From positions 18,886,784-18,950,783 of the forward strand of contig OX381706.1 in assembly GCA_947462335.1 (NCBI GenBank): 64,000 bases of DNA, in the 5' to 3' direction. Within the stretch, counting starts at the first letter, position 1; every line of letters begins with the position of its first letter. Source of the DNA: Harmothoe impar (taxonomy: Eukaryota > Annelida > Polychaeta > Phyllodocida > Polynoidae). Position numbers and translations under genes: made by a program. Positions 1-12,805 of this stretch are shown piece after piece. Under the pieces are notes generated by a model. The model searched no databases. It saw nothing but the letters and a program-made list of their open reading frames with translations, and was not told where the DNA came from.

Positions 1-480
1 TCATAATAAATACCATGATTGGAATTTTACAGTGTCTGGTTTTGTGTGATAGACCTTTCCATCTAGATATATATCTGTCTAGATAAATGTTTACAGCAAG
101 AAGAGGCTGCCCCATTACAATGCTTAAAAGAGCATATGAGCATTACAATTTAAGATGCACAAATGGGGGGGGCTTAGGGCAATTCTCGCCGTCCTCCCTA
201 GAAAAAAAAGACAACCCCTAGAGGTAAAAAATCTCACTCCCCGGCCTTTATATTTACAGGCAGTCTCTTTCACTGAAAATAGATGAATCCCCCCCCCCCC
301 CTCACAAACGGGTTGACATTTCTACACCACCCCCCTCCCCCGATGTTTCCTGTAGACTTTAATAAATACTTCAAGGTCACACCAAAAAAAAAAGATCTAC
401 TGATTTTTATTTATTAAATGAGTAAATTTTCCTGCCTTCCAGGTGAAGAAATAAAATCAATTCTCTATATTTGTATATAT

Positions 481-620
<140 letters not shown>

Positions 621-1283
621 TAAGGCTCAAATATACTCATGTCGACTCCTTAACACACTGCTTAACACTGCCAGTCTAGTCTATGAGTGAGCAGACAAAA
701 TCGTGGGTGATAACAGGGGAGTTGCCTGGATGTGCATAAAATTCAACCACGGTTTCTTTAAACATGGGAAGTGCCAACAATTATCCTTCTAGTAGGAGCA
801 AGATTTTACCATAATCTGTTGATTATGCTATCTCAGATGTATGAATGGCAAATAGTTTATAACATATCAATGTTTAAAATAGACTACACAAAGAGAGATT
901 TACATGCCCAGAGGCCTTCCAGGAAGCTTCCTCACAGACCAGGAACAGGTGCAGTTCCTCAGATTAGTTCCAAAGCTGACCTGCGTCAATTTCATAGATG
1001 GCGCTACCTGTCCAGTTAGAGCCCTTATAGGTATAATGTTTTCCCCTATTACATAAATTCGAATTGCCGTAATCCAAGATGGCTGAAGTTTAGTTCCTAA
1101 TGTCTAGTTCATTTACCCTGTCGATTCTAAGGAATGGCCATGTGGTGCTGTCGATTTTAAGCCGGATTAAAAAAAAAAAATGATATGCCTATGTCCTATG
1201 ACCAGGTGCGGATCCACCCGGGCGGATCCATGAGGTCTGTTTTAATTTTTGGGCGGTATATTAGGACATTATGGAAATCCTGT
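621..1283. other. Unassigned intergenic stretch
   Basis: No gene, RNA or clear repeat recognised. Short homopolymers only. Confidence 0.5.
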
Positions 1284-1428
1284 AGGGAGTGATCATTTTT
1301 TAATAACAGGGGGGTTGGGGGGTTTACGCGCGGAGCGCGCGAATTTTTTTACACCGCCCCCCCCGGTCAAGGGGTCAAAACTTTTTACCCCCCCCCCCCC
1401 CTTAGGGTCGAAAATATGATCACTCCCT
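1284..1428. mobile_element. Short TIR element with C-rich core
   Basis: AGGGAGTGATCA at the left is mirrored by TGATCACTCCCT at the right; the core has long C/G runs and GCGCGC. Probably a small MITE. Confidence 0.5.
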
Positions 1429-1481
1429 TAGGTGAGGCCGCCCTATACATTATATGTAGTGCATGCATGCTATGTAGGGGC

Positions 1482-1640
1482 CCTTGATGGGGGGGTCCCC
1501 ATGTCCCATGTCGATTTTAAGAAATGTCCGTGTCGCCATATTGATTTAAAGAAATGTCCATGTCACCATATCGATTTAAAAAAATGCTCCATGACCCATG
1601 TCACTATTTAATTTTTCCTCATGTCCCATGTCACTAAGGC
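1482..1640. repeat. ATGTCGATTTTAAG simple-repeat block
   Basis: Degenerate repeats of CATGTCCCATGTCGATTTT spaced about 35 bases; related blocks occur at 5838-6045 and 52940-53165 and in the 43.4-44.4 kb cluster. Confidence 0.6.
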
Positions 1641-1997
1641 CCAAAATGGTCCACCACAGGGTCACCACAGGGTTGTATCACGTACCTAGCACTTTAGTAC
1701 CCCATAAAATACAGAAAAATTGAGGTAATATGTTATTTCTTAATTTGATTACTCTATGGTGATAGATGCTATTAGAACATTTCTTACATTTTCTCTGTGA
1801 TTATTTGCCTTCTGTGTGTTACTATAGATACAAAAAAAGCGTGATAGGCTATAACCCAGGTGCGCGATGTTGCAACACATACACTACACCTACAATGGAT
1901 GAGAATCGCCATAGCATAGCAGTCTAATCTCTCTGCCATAGGTCACCTGGTGAGAAGATAAGGAACTAAAGGCAATGATGCAAATTACACTGATAAT

Positions 1998-2870
1998 GAC
2001 CAACTGGAGAAAATTAATTTATCCCGCTTAGAATTATCATAGCACTTTGATTCAAAGTGCTAGAAAGCCCTTGATGTGCAGTTTTTTTAACTGACCATGC
2101 ACTATTACAATATTGAAAGGGGGTGTTTTGAAAATAGGCCCCCCCCCAAATTTTGGCATTTTTCCAAAAGTTTGCCGAAATTCCTACCTTCCCAAAAAAT
2201 TGTTCCCTGTTTGATATCAGGTTCCAAGGAACAAGATCAAGGCTTTCCAACCCTTTTTGAATTATCTTGATACCAAAATTCTAAGTGGCAAAGAAAAACT
2301 GTGCCCTATGGGTCACCCACCAGGCTGTCACCCTTCAAACTGGACATTTTCTCTAATAACGACCAACTGGAGAGATTTATTTTGTCCTACATAGAATTAT
2401 CGGAGCACTTTGATTCCAAAAGTGCTAGAAAGCCCTTGATGTGCAGTTTCTAACTGACCATGCACTATTACAACATTGAAAAGGGGTGTTTTGAAAATAG
2501 GACCCCCAAATTTAGGAATTTTTCCAAAAAATTGTCGAAATTCCCACCGCTCCAAAAAAATGGTCCCTATCTGATATCAAATAGAAACCCTTTCAGTTCC
2601 AAAGAACAAGATCAAGGCTTTCCAACCCTTTTTGAATTATCTTGATACCAAAATTCTAAGTGGCAAAGAAAAACTGTCCACTATGTGATACCAACTGTTC
2701 ATTTTCTTCAAATTTTTCTCTGAGAATGACCAACTGAAGAAATTGTTTTTGCCTCACTTAAAATTGTGGCAGCACTTTGATTCAAAAGGTGTTGGAGAGC
2801 CCTTGAATTCTCGTTTCTAAATGGTCATGTTTTATAACAATATCCATTAGGTTGGGATAGCTGGGCACTA
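1998..2870. repeat. Tandem repeat, unit about 363 bases (2.4 copies)
   Basis: GACCAACTGGAGA restarts at 1998, 2361 and 2728, each followed by similar sequence (TAGAATTATC, GCACTTTGATTC, GTGCTAGAAAGCCCTTGATG). The third copy is partial and diverged. Confidence 0.8.
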
Positions 2871-3044
2871 GTAGTACACAGCACTGCCACCAAGTGCTAG
2901 GTGGCAGCACCTGTGCCATGTCAAGGAGGTAGGCCCAGCTGGCTTATTTGCCTCTCCCTGTACTTCATCTCGCTGACTAAATATTGATGAGCAAACCATA
3001 CAATATAATAAATGAGACAAACTGCAGAGCAATGTCAGAAAACT

Positions 3045-4120
3045 TTAATTCCGAACAAGAATCTGCATGTGAGATACCTTGCAGACAGTCTGCATGCTCA
3101 TAGGATTACACAGTATCAGAACATCTCCATAGTTCAGGTAGTTGAAAAGTCCCGGAGGAACACTAGACTTCTTCACTCTACCAAGAGGTAGCGTGCGTAA
3201 GTATTTCATAAGTGTCCGGCGACAGTGGTTAGCTAAGCTCTGCGGTCTGTACAACACTTCGGAAACCCATTCCGCGAATTCAACATCGAGCATCTTAGCA
3301 GCAAATTTCCCACCGACACTGACATCTTGACGCAGTTTTGTGATATCGCATCCAGCTTGCACCAGAAGCTGTGCTACTTGTAGTCTGTTACTGTGGATAG
3401 CCACCTCCAGCGGTGAACATCGATGAAGAACCCGACCGCCCTCTGTCCTGCAACTCCCAGGCGCATTAAGGTCACAATTTGCCCTGACAAGAAGGGCACT
3501 TACCTCACAGTCACTGTACAAAATGGCTTCCACCAAGGGGCGGTTACCATGGAGATCCTCCGTCTCCAAGTGAGCTCCTCGGATGAGCAGCTCGAAAACA
3601 ATGCTTGCCATATTCTGCCGCACGGCATGATGCAGAACTGTGCCGGTGCTCATCCTATCAGGTGCATTGACATTAGCACCTAACCTCATGAGTGTGACAG
3701 CTGTGTTTGGGTGCCCATGTATAACTGACAGATACAGCGGCGTGTGTCCCCACTTGTTCTGTCTTTCGAGGTCTGCACCGGTTCGGTGCAATACTCTGGC
3801 ACAGTCAGGCCTGCCATGCCGTGCGGCATAGTGCATGGCCGTATCACCCTCAAGTCCTGTGACATGCATATCACAGTTCTGAGATGCCCGCAGGATGGCC
3901 TTCACAAGGAGTGTGTATCCCCTACATGTGGCCATCATGAGCGGGGTGTCAGAGAAGCGGTCCTGCTGGTTGACAGTATGACTGCAGGCCCCACCAAGCC
4001 TTAATAACAGACAGGTGACAGTTGTTCGCTTGTTCCATATAGCGATGTGCAGCGCTGTACGACCGAGGTTTGATGTTAGGTTGAGGTCACAGCCTTGAGC
4101 CACCAGAAGTTTGACAATGT
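3045..4120 (-). CDS. ASB-type gene, 3' exon with ankyrin repeats and SOCS box
   Basis: 1,076 bases from the tattccag acceptor to TAA. A GTATCT near the end (after codons TVCK) could be an alternative donor, in which case the last ten residues change. ATTAAA overlaps the stop codon and may be the poly(A) signal. Confidence 0.88.
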
Positions 4121-4758
4121 CTGGAATAGGGAATAACTGCTTTGTAGTTTCATCAGGATAAATAGCAAGCTGGCCCACTCCAGGCCCTTACTGCCGATTG
4201 CTGGTATTCAGTATATAGGAAGCTGTACCAATGCATAGGGTACTGGTATTCACAACTGCAATTCCAGAAGTTCTGTGTGCCAACAATGTTTTGCTAGTAA
4301 GTATTTGAGTTTTTGACTATAATTTCAAGCACTTTTAGATCAGCTAAGCAGACATATAACTAATATAATAAAAATAATATACAACTCAAACTCAGCTGAT
4401 CTACTATCAAGTATAGTTAACAATACAAGGTATTACTAAAACGGCAAGCATGTAACCTTCTATCAATTTCTAAGTGCATTCAATATTCTTTCAGTTCTAC
4501 ATCCTTGTAAATAATTGTTCTCTTATTATATTAGGTTTTCTCACCAACATGGTTTTTCAGGGTGGCCACCATGAGTGGTGTGAGGTTGGTCCTGTCCCTG
4601 TAGTTGACATCAGCGCCCTCTTTTAGCAGGCTGTGGCATTGTTCTGTGGCTCCCCGACAGGTGGCGTGCAGGAGGAGCTGTCCCAGAGAGCTGCTCCCCT
4701 TCATCAGTGAGCTACTCCTCCCAGCGATAGGACAGGGGTGGAGAAAGGCTGGTTTCTG
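3045..4758 (-). CDS. Ankyrin-repeat and SOCS-box (ASB-type) protein, two 3' exons
   Basis: Coding exons 4545-4758 (phase 0 to 1) and 3045-4120 (ends TAA) join to about 429 residues. The junction restores a perfect ankyrin helix, reading LMVATLKNHV then DIVKLLVAQGCDLN. Roughly nine ankyrin repeats follow, with TPLMVA, GRTALHIA, GDTAMHYAARHGR and GHTPLYLSVIHGH motifs. The C-terminus has a SOCS box: SLANHCRRTLMKYL is the elongin BC box and SVPPGLFNYL resembles the Cul5 box. ASB proteins are substrate receptors of elongin B/C-Cullin 5 ubiquitin ligases. The first exon visible may begin after 5' UTR (a Met lies 18 codons in) or may follow coding exons I did not find. The start is therefore unknown, and which ASB subfamily it belongs to is not clear. 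Confidence 0.88.
4545..4758 (-). CDS. ASB-type gene, upstream coding exon
   Basis: 214 bases, acceptor gtcttccag, donor GTGAGA. LGQLLLHATCRGATEQCHSL and EGADVNYRD are ankyrin repeat landmarks. Confidence 0.82.
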
Positions 4759-5837
4759 CTGGAAGACATAGACAAACCCCCATGACACTGTGATACTGGT
4801 ACATTTAATCATTCATCATGAGTTTGAACCTGTCCTGATTCATATGAGGTCGCAGATTATATTCATTATTTATCTTGCTTCCAATTACTTTTGCACCATG
4901 AAGTCATAGTAGCGGGGATGTCAAATCACTAATTTTAGTGACAGGCAGGCTCAAAGTATCCATGTGGGTCCTAAAACATGACAAATCACAAAAATAACAT
5001 ATATGAACCCCTCTGACCCCCGTGTTTCATACCCTATGGTGATATAAGGATTGGATTGTATGGGAGCAAATAATATATATGCCTCCAAATATCTAGTGTA
5101 TTGGTATTTAACAAGGGTGACAGAACCTCACCCAAAAGGGAGTTATATAGCCCTATAATCATAGCACTTAACATGCAGGTGAGTAAGATCGTCAAAAGCT
5201 ACGACCAAAATGTTTGAAAAAGTATAGGCCTTTGATGATTGGAAAAGTTTTTAATTAGATTTGATAATAAGACATCACTGGAAAGCTCATGACCTCAATT
5301 TCAAAATTGACCTTTTCTTTGGATGATCTTTTTTTTTTACCCTTCTTGGATTTCGGCCAGTTCAGCTATTAGAAATTTAAGGGCCAGACATTGTGACGTG
5401 AAATAAGGATATGAAAATACAGGATAATAAAGGAAATTTGGATGTTAAAGGGTATTTCATTGAAAGATTTTACTGAAATGTCCCCTTTGCTACATGCATG
5501 CATGTGCTTCTATTCCTCATAATGTACATCACTTACTCTTCTCTTGAGTAAACGTTGGTGCCTCAATGAAAATATTTCTGGCCAAAGATTATTAAATAAA
5601 CAACAACCGTGTTCGGTCCACAGAAGGTTAAATACTTCTTCATGTGCAGATGAGGTTAAGTATTTGTTGATATGTGTGAGGTCAATGTTCTCCCTAGTTG
5701 CTGCTTACATATGCCAAGTCCAGTACAGAGCAGGTTAAGTACTTGTTCTATTGTGTACAGGTGGCTGAGGTATGTACCAGAATGTGTCCTGAAACTGGCA
5801 TGGAGCACCTCACTGAGTACACCTAGGGGTATGGATG
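4759..5837. other. Upstream flank or 5' intron of the ASB gene
   Basis: No further ankyrin exon, promoter motif or repeat family recognised. Confidence 0.4.
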
Positions 5838-6045
5838 GGAGGTCCCCATGTCGCATGTCGATTTTTTTAAATGGAGATGTCACCTGTCTATGTCATTTAA
5901 TTATGTTTATGTCTCATGTCAATTTTAAGAATTGCCCATGTCCCCTGTCACTAACCTTTTAAGCCTCCTGTCACATGTCACTAAGTTGAATGTCGCGTGT
6001 CGATTTTAAGATAATGCCATGTCGCTGTGTCGAATTTAGGGGTCT
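5838..6045. repeat. ATGTCGATTTTAAG simple-repeat block
   Basis: Same degenerate CATGTCxCATGTCGATTTT units as at 1482 and 52940. Confidence 0.6.
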
Positions 6046-6680
6046 ACCCTCATACAGTACACAGCTGCTTCCCTGGCACTGGGCCAAACCTGAGCTGCTC
6101 CCTGCCGGGTATAACCAGGGGAAGGGCACCTATAGACCTCTGCATCATGTAAGGGGAACTTGCCTGTGCACAGATGTTGTTTACATGGGTATCATGTTTC
6201 AGAAAAAATACTGTGGCTAAACTGTGTTCTTATCAAAGGAAGGTACTTTGCTAATTGGTGGCAAGTACCCAAGAAATTAGTGTGAGCTCTTTGCAGTGCC
6301 TGCAAGGTGGATATTGTGTGAGACCTCCTCTTTTATTAATATTAACATATTGACAAGATTGGGAAGCGCTCCACACATGATCAAACTGAGTTACAGGGAA
6401 TCACATGCATGATACCAATTACATTTCACAAAGAACAAAGAGTTATTCCAAAACACCCAGGGAATACAAGTACCCTTTCTTGCTGCAGGGATCTTTCTAT
6501 ATACCATGGACCCCTGTGTTATCCTAAACCTAAGCAGGCTACACAAACACAGTGCCACAGTGCCAGATCCTTTATCTTCTTATCTCTGCAGCACTTCTAT
6601 ACCTGGAGACCAGTATCTGTGCACCTGGAACAAAGAGGTGCACTCAACAGAATCTATTTACTTGGCATACTATTACAGGG

Positions 6681-6938
6681 ACCCAGCTAACAAAGAAAAA
6701 CCGTTATTTTACGTCAAAATAACGTCTTAAAACTTTAGATAACGTTATGCCATAGTGAGGAGCCTTAGAGAAAATTCTCAATTTTGAAAAAAATGAGGTG
6801 AGCGAAATCCATTGACAATTTTTTTTTTCAAAAAAAAAAGAATTTCCATTTCTGAAAATAAGGTGCGCGAAATCCATTGACCAACTTTTTTTTGGGTGTG
6901 GCCTAAAATGTTGTATAACGTTTTTCGTTTACTGGGGA
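6681..6938. mobile_element. TIR element with AACGTT-rich ends
   Basis: CCCAGCTAACAAAGAAAAAC at the left is mirrored by GTTTTTCGTTTACTGGG at the right. Relatives with the same CGTTATTTTxxGTxAAAATAA words lie at 52786-52910 and 63541-63620. Confidence 0.55.
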
Positions 6939-8121
6939 TATTCCTTTTTAATGCACATGCCATTTTATTTCATATGAAAGACAAAACTCACTTTTTTATA
7001 CACCCTCCCCCATGATAATACGCTTAAATCTCATGATGCAATTTATGCTTGAAAGTTTTTATAATGTTGGAATCTCTTGTGATTTGGAGACCTCAACCTA
7101 AATTGCAATAATTATATTTAACTGCACCAGGTACAATTTCCAAGAATAGTTTGCGATTTGGGTCCATTATAACATGAAGCATATTGACTTGGAATTCTGG
7201 ACATCCTTTTGTAACGTTTCCTCCCACCAATGCCTAGATTGCAACAGATATCTCAATTATAGAGCTTCAGTGAGTGCCACGTGTTTTGTACAATAGGATT
7301 TTGGGAAAGCAATCTCTAGCAATAAAGCCTTTGCCATTTGAAGTATTTATAGTTTTGGAAAAGCCCTCAAATCGTAAGAGGTTCAGATTGCAGATATTTT
7401 GGAGCCAATCTTCGTGGGATTTGAGTAACAACACCTATATGACTTGTGTAGTTGTTACAGAAAGTAAAATAAAGAATGTAAAGTAAAGAAAGTAAAGAAA
7501 CAGCCATACCTACCATTGCTATTACTATTTTAACACATGTTTACAATGATGAGGACACCTCATAACAACAACAACACAACTGTAACCATTAGTGTGACCT
7601 TCATATACGACACAGCCTCACACATGTAAACAGCAGACCCCTGCAGCCTGAGCTACTCCATCCAACTCACACCTACTCAGTACGCTATCTACTGACTCTC
7701 TAACAGTGGATCTCCCCACCTTCTACTTGAGCTTCTCACAGAGGTTCATCTACACATCTTCCCACATTGGATATTGATACAAGCAGGGTTAAAGTACATT
7801 TTCCTATACTTACAAGACTTCTGTTGAGGTTCCCCACAGATATCTGCAGTGTAAATGCTCTCTTTTCAGGGTGATTGTGTGGTGCTGCTGATAAGACTCC
7901 TCCTCTCACACTGGAGAAACTGTTCTTTGTGTAGTATGAAGAGCCCTGTCAGTCAGCTATATAGCAATAGCAGGTGTAGGGTTCACCCCACCTCCCCTCT
8001 GGAGGACTGGGTGCCATCCAGTGCAACTCAAACTGGAGTAGGCAAGTTGTACCTGCCAGCATCCTCCCTGTGGTGGGGATGGAGATGGTGAGGTAGATGT
8101 TCTCTTAATCAGCACTGACTG
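6939..8121. other. Unassigned stretch
   Basis: Nothing recognised beyond AAAG-rich low complexity near 7460-7500. Confidence 0.4.
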
Positions 8122-8900
8122 CACCGTAAAAAATATCCCGTAAAAATTACGGTGAATCACTGGCATCACTGAATGCCGACCGTTTCCCGTTTTTTTTACG
8201 GTCACCGTATTTTGCTTTCCCCCGTAAATTTTACAGGCCTTTCCCGTTGTATTTTTACGGTGATTCATCATTATTTTACGATGATTCTCTGTTATTCAAT
8301 GATGATTATAATTGTTTCTTGATTCATTGTTGTATATTTCATAATATCATCTTAATTCCAGGCCTGTATATAATATATATTAGGCCTGAGAAGCATAATT
8401 GAATGCCTCATAGCAATATACAATTACAATCCATGAGCAAAAGGTACTCTAGGATTGTTACAAAGAAACTCTGACAACAGTCTCAATATGTATAATTCTA
8501 ATTACCACAACATGGGTGTTTATACTATTCGTACTAGTGTCCAGGGTCTCAAAAAAGGAAATTATATATTTTTTATCTTTAATATGCCAAAGGCTTCAAT
8601 TTTGATTGTGTAATTAATGAGATAGTTGGATATCTTTATAAATCTAACACAATTATGTATGTTTTTAGTTGATAGCTTCCACTAAAGTCTCTCTATCAAA
8701 CCAAGCTGCCACCTGGTGAGCAAACTTCTAACGTGAGATTCACCGTAAATGAAAAAACATTGTTTCACTGTACTGGTTTACGGATGTTCAATGTAAAAGT
8801 AATAAGTTTTACAGTGTCTCACCGTAAATCACAATTACGGTGATACACCGTCAAATTTAGCATTGATTCTCCGTAATTTCAACGGAGATTTTTTACAGTG
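8122..8900. mobile_element. CACxGTAAAAAAT-type TIR element
   Basis: The left end CACCGTAAAAAATATCCCGT is mirrored at the right end by ACGGAGATTTTTTACAGTG; the interior is rich in ACGGTGATTCACCGT words. A relative occupies about 49511-49846. Confidence 0.65.
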
Positions 8901-9137
8901 TGGTATCTGGCATGCACGTGGGGACAAACTCACCAAGTGACTAGACGCCATATTATATATTACTTGTAATTAATAAGTTCATATTTCTAGTAGTCCTAAT
9001 TAGGTTGATCCTCTAGATGGTACCACTGTAAGTTGGTAATATTGTTGTATATATATACCCTCCTTTTCCTTGTTATATTTTTTCTCTTTTTCTTTTTTGA
9101 AACTGATAGCACAACTATGACCGAACCCATTTACCTT

Positions 9138-9347
9138 TACCGTAAATTCTCACATATAGCCCGCGGCTAGTGCACAAGTCATATTGCCAGTGTAGCTTAT
9201 AGGATGGCACGAAGTCAGGGTGTGGCTTATACACTATTTTCTGCTCCTATGGTACAGTACTAAAATCACCATAATATTTAGATGGCCAGCGTGGCTTATA
9301 GTTTCGGCTAATACGCGAGTTAGGCTTATACACAAGGTTTTACGGTA
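9138..9347. mobile_element. TATAAGCC-family MITE, degraded copy
   Basis: Ends TACCGTAAA... and ...GGTTTTACGGTA, with GGCTTATA words inside. Same family as 9586-10554 and 55859-56080. Confidence 0.65.
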
Positions 9348-9585
9348 CTTTTACTGCTGTGTGCTTTCTAAAGGATGATTTGGGTGGTAATCTTAACAGA
9401 AATTGGTGTCGCAAAGGTATTTTGTGGAAAGATTAAGACTACGGGAAATATGACTTATCAAGATTGCAGGTGATATGTGCGTACCCTTGTCATTTAGTGA
9501 GTTTGTCCCTTGTTGCATATCTGGGCACTGCTAGAGTCTCAGTATTATCTAAACTTGATTAAAAAAAATTATGATATTACCCAAA

Positions 9586-10554
9586 TACCATAAAATCTCA
9601 CATATAAGCATAACTCGGGTATAAGCCGCACCTCGACGTTGGGCTGATCCTAAAAGCCGCACTGGCTATCTGATTATGGTGACTTTTGTACTGTATTATA
9701 GGAGCAAAAACTCGCATATAAAGGAGGATTCATTATTTATGGCCGGGGTGGGAGTGAGCATTTGAGGGGGAGGGGGGAGGGCAATTTCTTTAGGGATATT
9801 CAAAGGGGGGGGGCCTTTTTTTTACCCTATTCTTAGGGGGAGCTTTTTTCTAGGGGTATTCCTTAAAATGTCACGAATTTAGTACATTGAAATGTCGCGA
9901 ATTTTGGTAACAGCCTGTGTTATATTCTACCAAATTATGTCAATATTTTCAAAAATTTCAAAAATGTTCCTCAAACTCCCACCAAATTTCTCACTACATC
10001 ACTTTTGGCACTCAAAATAGCCCACTGTTTTGTCAGTCTTCAAAAAAGTGCCCGCCTCATGTAAGCACTGAGGGTACGGGAGCTTCCAATTTATAAGCAC
10101 TGGGACCCTTAAACTCAACGGTATGTAAGTAAAAAAACTGTGATTGAGTGTCTGAGATTTGACTATTATCATTCACCAGCAAGTATCATGAGACGTTTAC
10201 ACTAAAACACCTCACAAATATATGTATTTATTGCAAGGTAGTAAATTGTAGGTAAAAAAGTGCCCAGGATTAAATCCATACAATTAGCATACACCAACAT
10301 TATTTTTGTAATAAAGATGAAAACAATCTAGGGTGGGGGGCACTTTTTATTTAACCTATTCTGAGGGGGAGGCCTTTTTTTCAACCTGTTCCGAGGGGGG
10401 GGCAATTATTTTGGACGTATTCGATTTGCCAAACGCTCATAAATTTATAATGAATCCTCCCTAAGCAGCACTTGGACTCTGTGCCGATCCTATAATTTGC
10501 ACCAGTGAACTGACTTGCATATTAGCCACTGCTTTTACGCAAGGTTTTACGGTA
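9586..10554. mobile_element. TATAAGCC-family MITE split by an insertion
   Basis: The left half (9586-9722) and right half (10461-10554) together match the uninterrupted copy at 55859-56080, including CTGTGCCGATCCTATAA and the GGTTTTACGGTA end. The interruption is the separate element at 9723-10460. Confidence 0.75.
9723..10460. mobile_element. 738-base TIR element nested in a MITE
   Basis: GGAGGATTCATTAT at the left and ATAATGAATCCTCC at the right are perfect inverted repeats. The interior has G-rich runs and no coding frame. Confidence 0.75.
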
Positions 10555-12342
10555 CCAATTGGTCATTTTGGGATAGGTAGAATTATAATCTGATAACTAA
10601 CTACACCACCATAAGGTTGTTACAATAGAATTAAAATATGTATACAGATACATTGGTTGAGATTATCTGAGTATCTTCTTGGATAGATATAACTCACGAA
10701 GGTGGCTTTACATTCTTTCACCCTAGATCTATACTTTTCTGTATCTTAATCATCAAAATTTGCATCGCCAATTTAATCTCATCTGTTTTGGACAAAGGAT
10801 TGATGAAGGTTATCTCAACCTGTTCTTTTTTCTGGGACGTTGGATTGTTTCTAGCATGTTATATCAATAAGAAGCTTAAACGCAGTTCTTTATGTGCAAA
10901 GGTTTTATTCAAAATATATAATTTTATACAGGTACATGTTTTATATGTTATCCAGTTATTGCTACATAATTATTCTTTAACCATTTTTTGCTATTCCTAG
11001 ATATTGGTACTTGGTTACATAATTTTGTCAAAATGAAATTCTGTATTGCATTTTCATCTCAACAGGAATTATCTGCAGGGCATAGTCAACAATAGTTTTG
11101 ATGTGTATAAAGCAATGATATCTTGTGTTTGTTGGCATTCCATATTGGCGTTAAGAGGTTCCCATATTGCTTTCAGACCTTATTTAATTGATTATTTTGA
11201 GAGCAAAAGAGGGGAAAGCCAAAATAGAGTATGAAAGTGAGATGTGAACACCAAAGTTACAGCACTTGTCTGTTAACTGAATTCCCCTTTGTAGAATGAT
11301 TTTATATGTTGTGCTTCAAAACTATACATTGTATTGCACATTGTCCGGTCCTTACATTCACTCCTCTTTGCTCAAACAGTTTATCATATATAGTAATGGG
11401 TGTGGTGTGATTGCAAAAAGGACATTACATTTTAGCATCATGGGAGCAAACCATAATTTTGTTATATCATAATTCTTTTCTTATCCTGGATAAAACCATT
11501 TGTTAAATTTACCTTGTGGTAGAAAATTAGGCCCACCAGTGAGGATGGTCTCTGCAGGTTGGTTTTGTCAAATGAACACTTCATAACTGAGAATTTCATA
11601 TGAAGCATTATTTATTAAACATCCATATGTTGAGTTCTTGCTGAAAATAGTTTCGGTACCTTTCAGAGAAACACTGTATGGCACCTTCTGCCTCTACTTT
11701 GTTTAAATCTCTCAGCAGTTCTCAATTACCAGATCAAGGAGGCGAGAAAACCTCAAATATAACCTTGATTGACAGAGGACATCACTCCAGTCCCCAAGAC
11801 CTTCCTGTGGCATTGGGAATCGCAGCTGTGACTGAACTCTGAACCTCTACTGGGCTTGGGAAGTGATTCCACAAGGCCCAGTAGGATATCCCTTCCCCAA
11901 GGGGCCTGGTACCTAGCTTACAATAGGCATTGCCTAAACCCAACAAAAGTTCAAAGTTAGGCAATAGAGTAAGTTATACATGTCAGTCTGTGAATGGCAC
12001 ATGTGACAATTTTAGCACTGGATTCTCCCCCATCTTGTATTTTCCTAATATTTAAGAGGGGTTAAAAATTCTAGGTCTGAAATATCTTCCCTCCTCCAAC
12101 CATGGAGACTGGACATGATTATACAATAGGGGCAGTTTACATGAGTTTGCTGAACCTTATACTTAGACAAAAATCATGATATCAAAAGTAGCTTTCGATG
12201 TTTACACTGAATAGAATTTTAATAAATATGTTCAAGACTATTGCTAGTATTTGCAATTTTCCCAAAATGAGATATAATGAGATATCATTGCCAAAATATT
12301 ATCTCCTTTGGCCTCTCTTTTAAGGCATCTTTGATACACATA
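10555..12342. other. Intergenic stretch / 3' flank of the receptor gene
   Basis: AT-rich, no gene seen. It probably contains the 3' UTR of the receptor (first 100-700 bases after the stop). Confidence 0.4.
12218..12223 (-). promoter_or_regulatory. Possible poly(A) signal of the receptor gene
   Basis: ATTAAA on the minus strand, about 120 bases after the stop codon. Another candidate (AATAAA) lies near 11611-11616. Not tested. Confidence 0.3.
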
Positions 12343-12805
12343 TTAATCTTCTACTCCGAATGTCATACCATCATAAGAATTATTCACCACTGCTGGCATG
12401 CCAATATTACCATTATTGCCATAGTCAATGTGCACCATCCCCGTCTCTCCACCACCCGCGGGTGCCTGCCCAGTACTCTGCGCATGCGCAGTGCCGAGTG
12501 TCATCTTGGCGGGTTCCTGTTTGATTTGAACAGCGAGTGGGGTGTAGTTGGTAGGCTGTTGGCTGTAGGACATCGAGGTGGCTGCTGGTTGGGTCTGCAT
12601 GTGTTGGTGAGTACTGTAAGACTGGGTACCACAACCACAGTTGGAAGCTGAGTAGTCTAGGCCCATGCCCGACAAGATGGTGGGTTGGTTCGGCTTCCAG
12701 CGCTTTACGATGGTGTCCATGCCTACCGGGTAGCGGACGTAATCAGCCGTACTGGTGGTACACACCGAGGGACATTTCTCCTCGTTGATGATACGGGACC
12801 GCTTC
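12343..12805 (-). CDS. Receptor exon e44: cytoplasmic tail and stop codon
   Basis: 463 bases, starting in phase 2 (completes an Arg codon) and ending at TAA. The tail of about 155 residues opens [11 protein letters not shown], is rich in Gln, Ser, Thr and Gly, and has eight tyrosines in contexts YVRY, YSAS, YSTH, YSQQ, YTPL, YGNN and YDGM. VQIKQEP fits the sumoylation consensus. There is no kinase or other folded domain. Confidence 0.9.

Noticed and set aside
4121..4178. Extension of the ASB 3' exon upstream to 4178
   Set aside because: The ankyrin helix is restored only if the exon begins at 4120 after the tattccag acceptor; the extra residues break the repeat.
12277..12651. 124-codon plus-strand frame opposite exon e44
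   Set aside because: It is the antisense shadow of the tail exon, whose minus frame fits phase and stop position.
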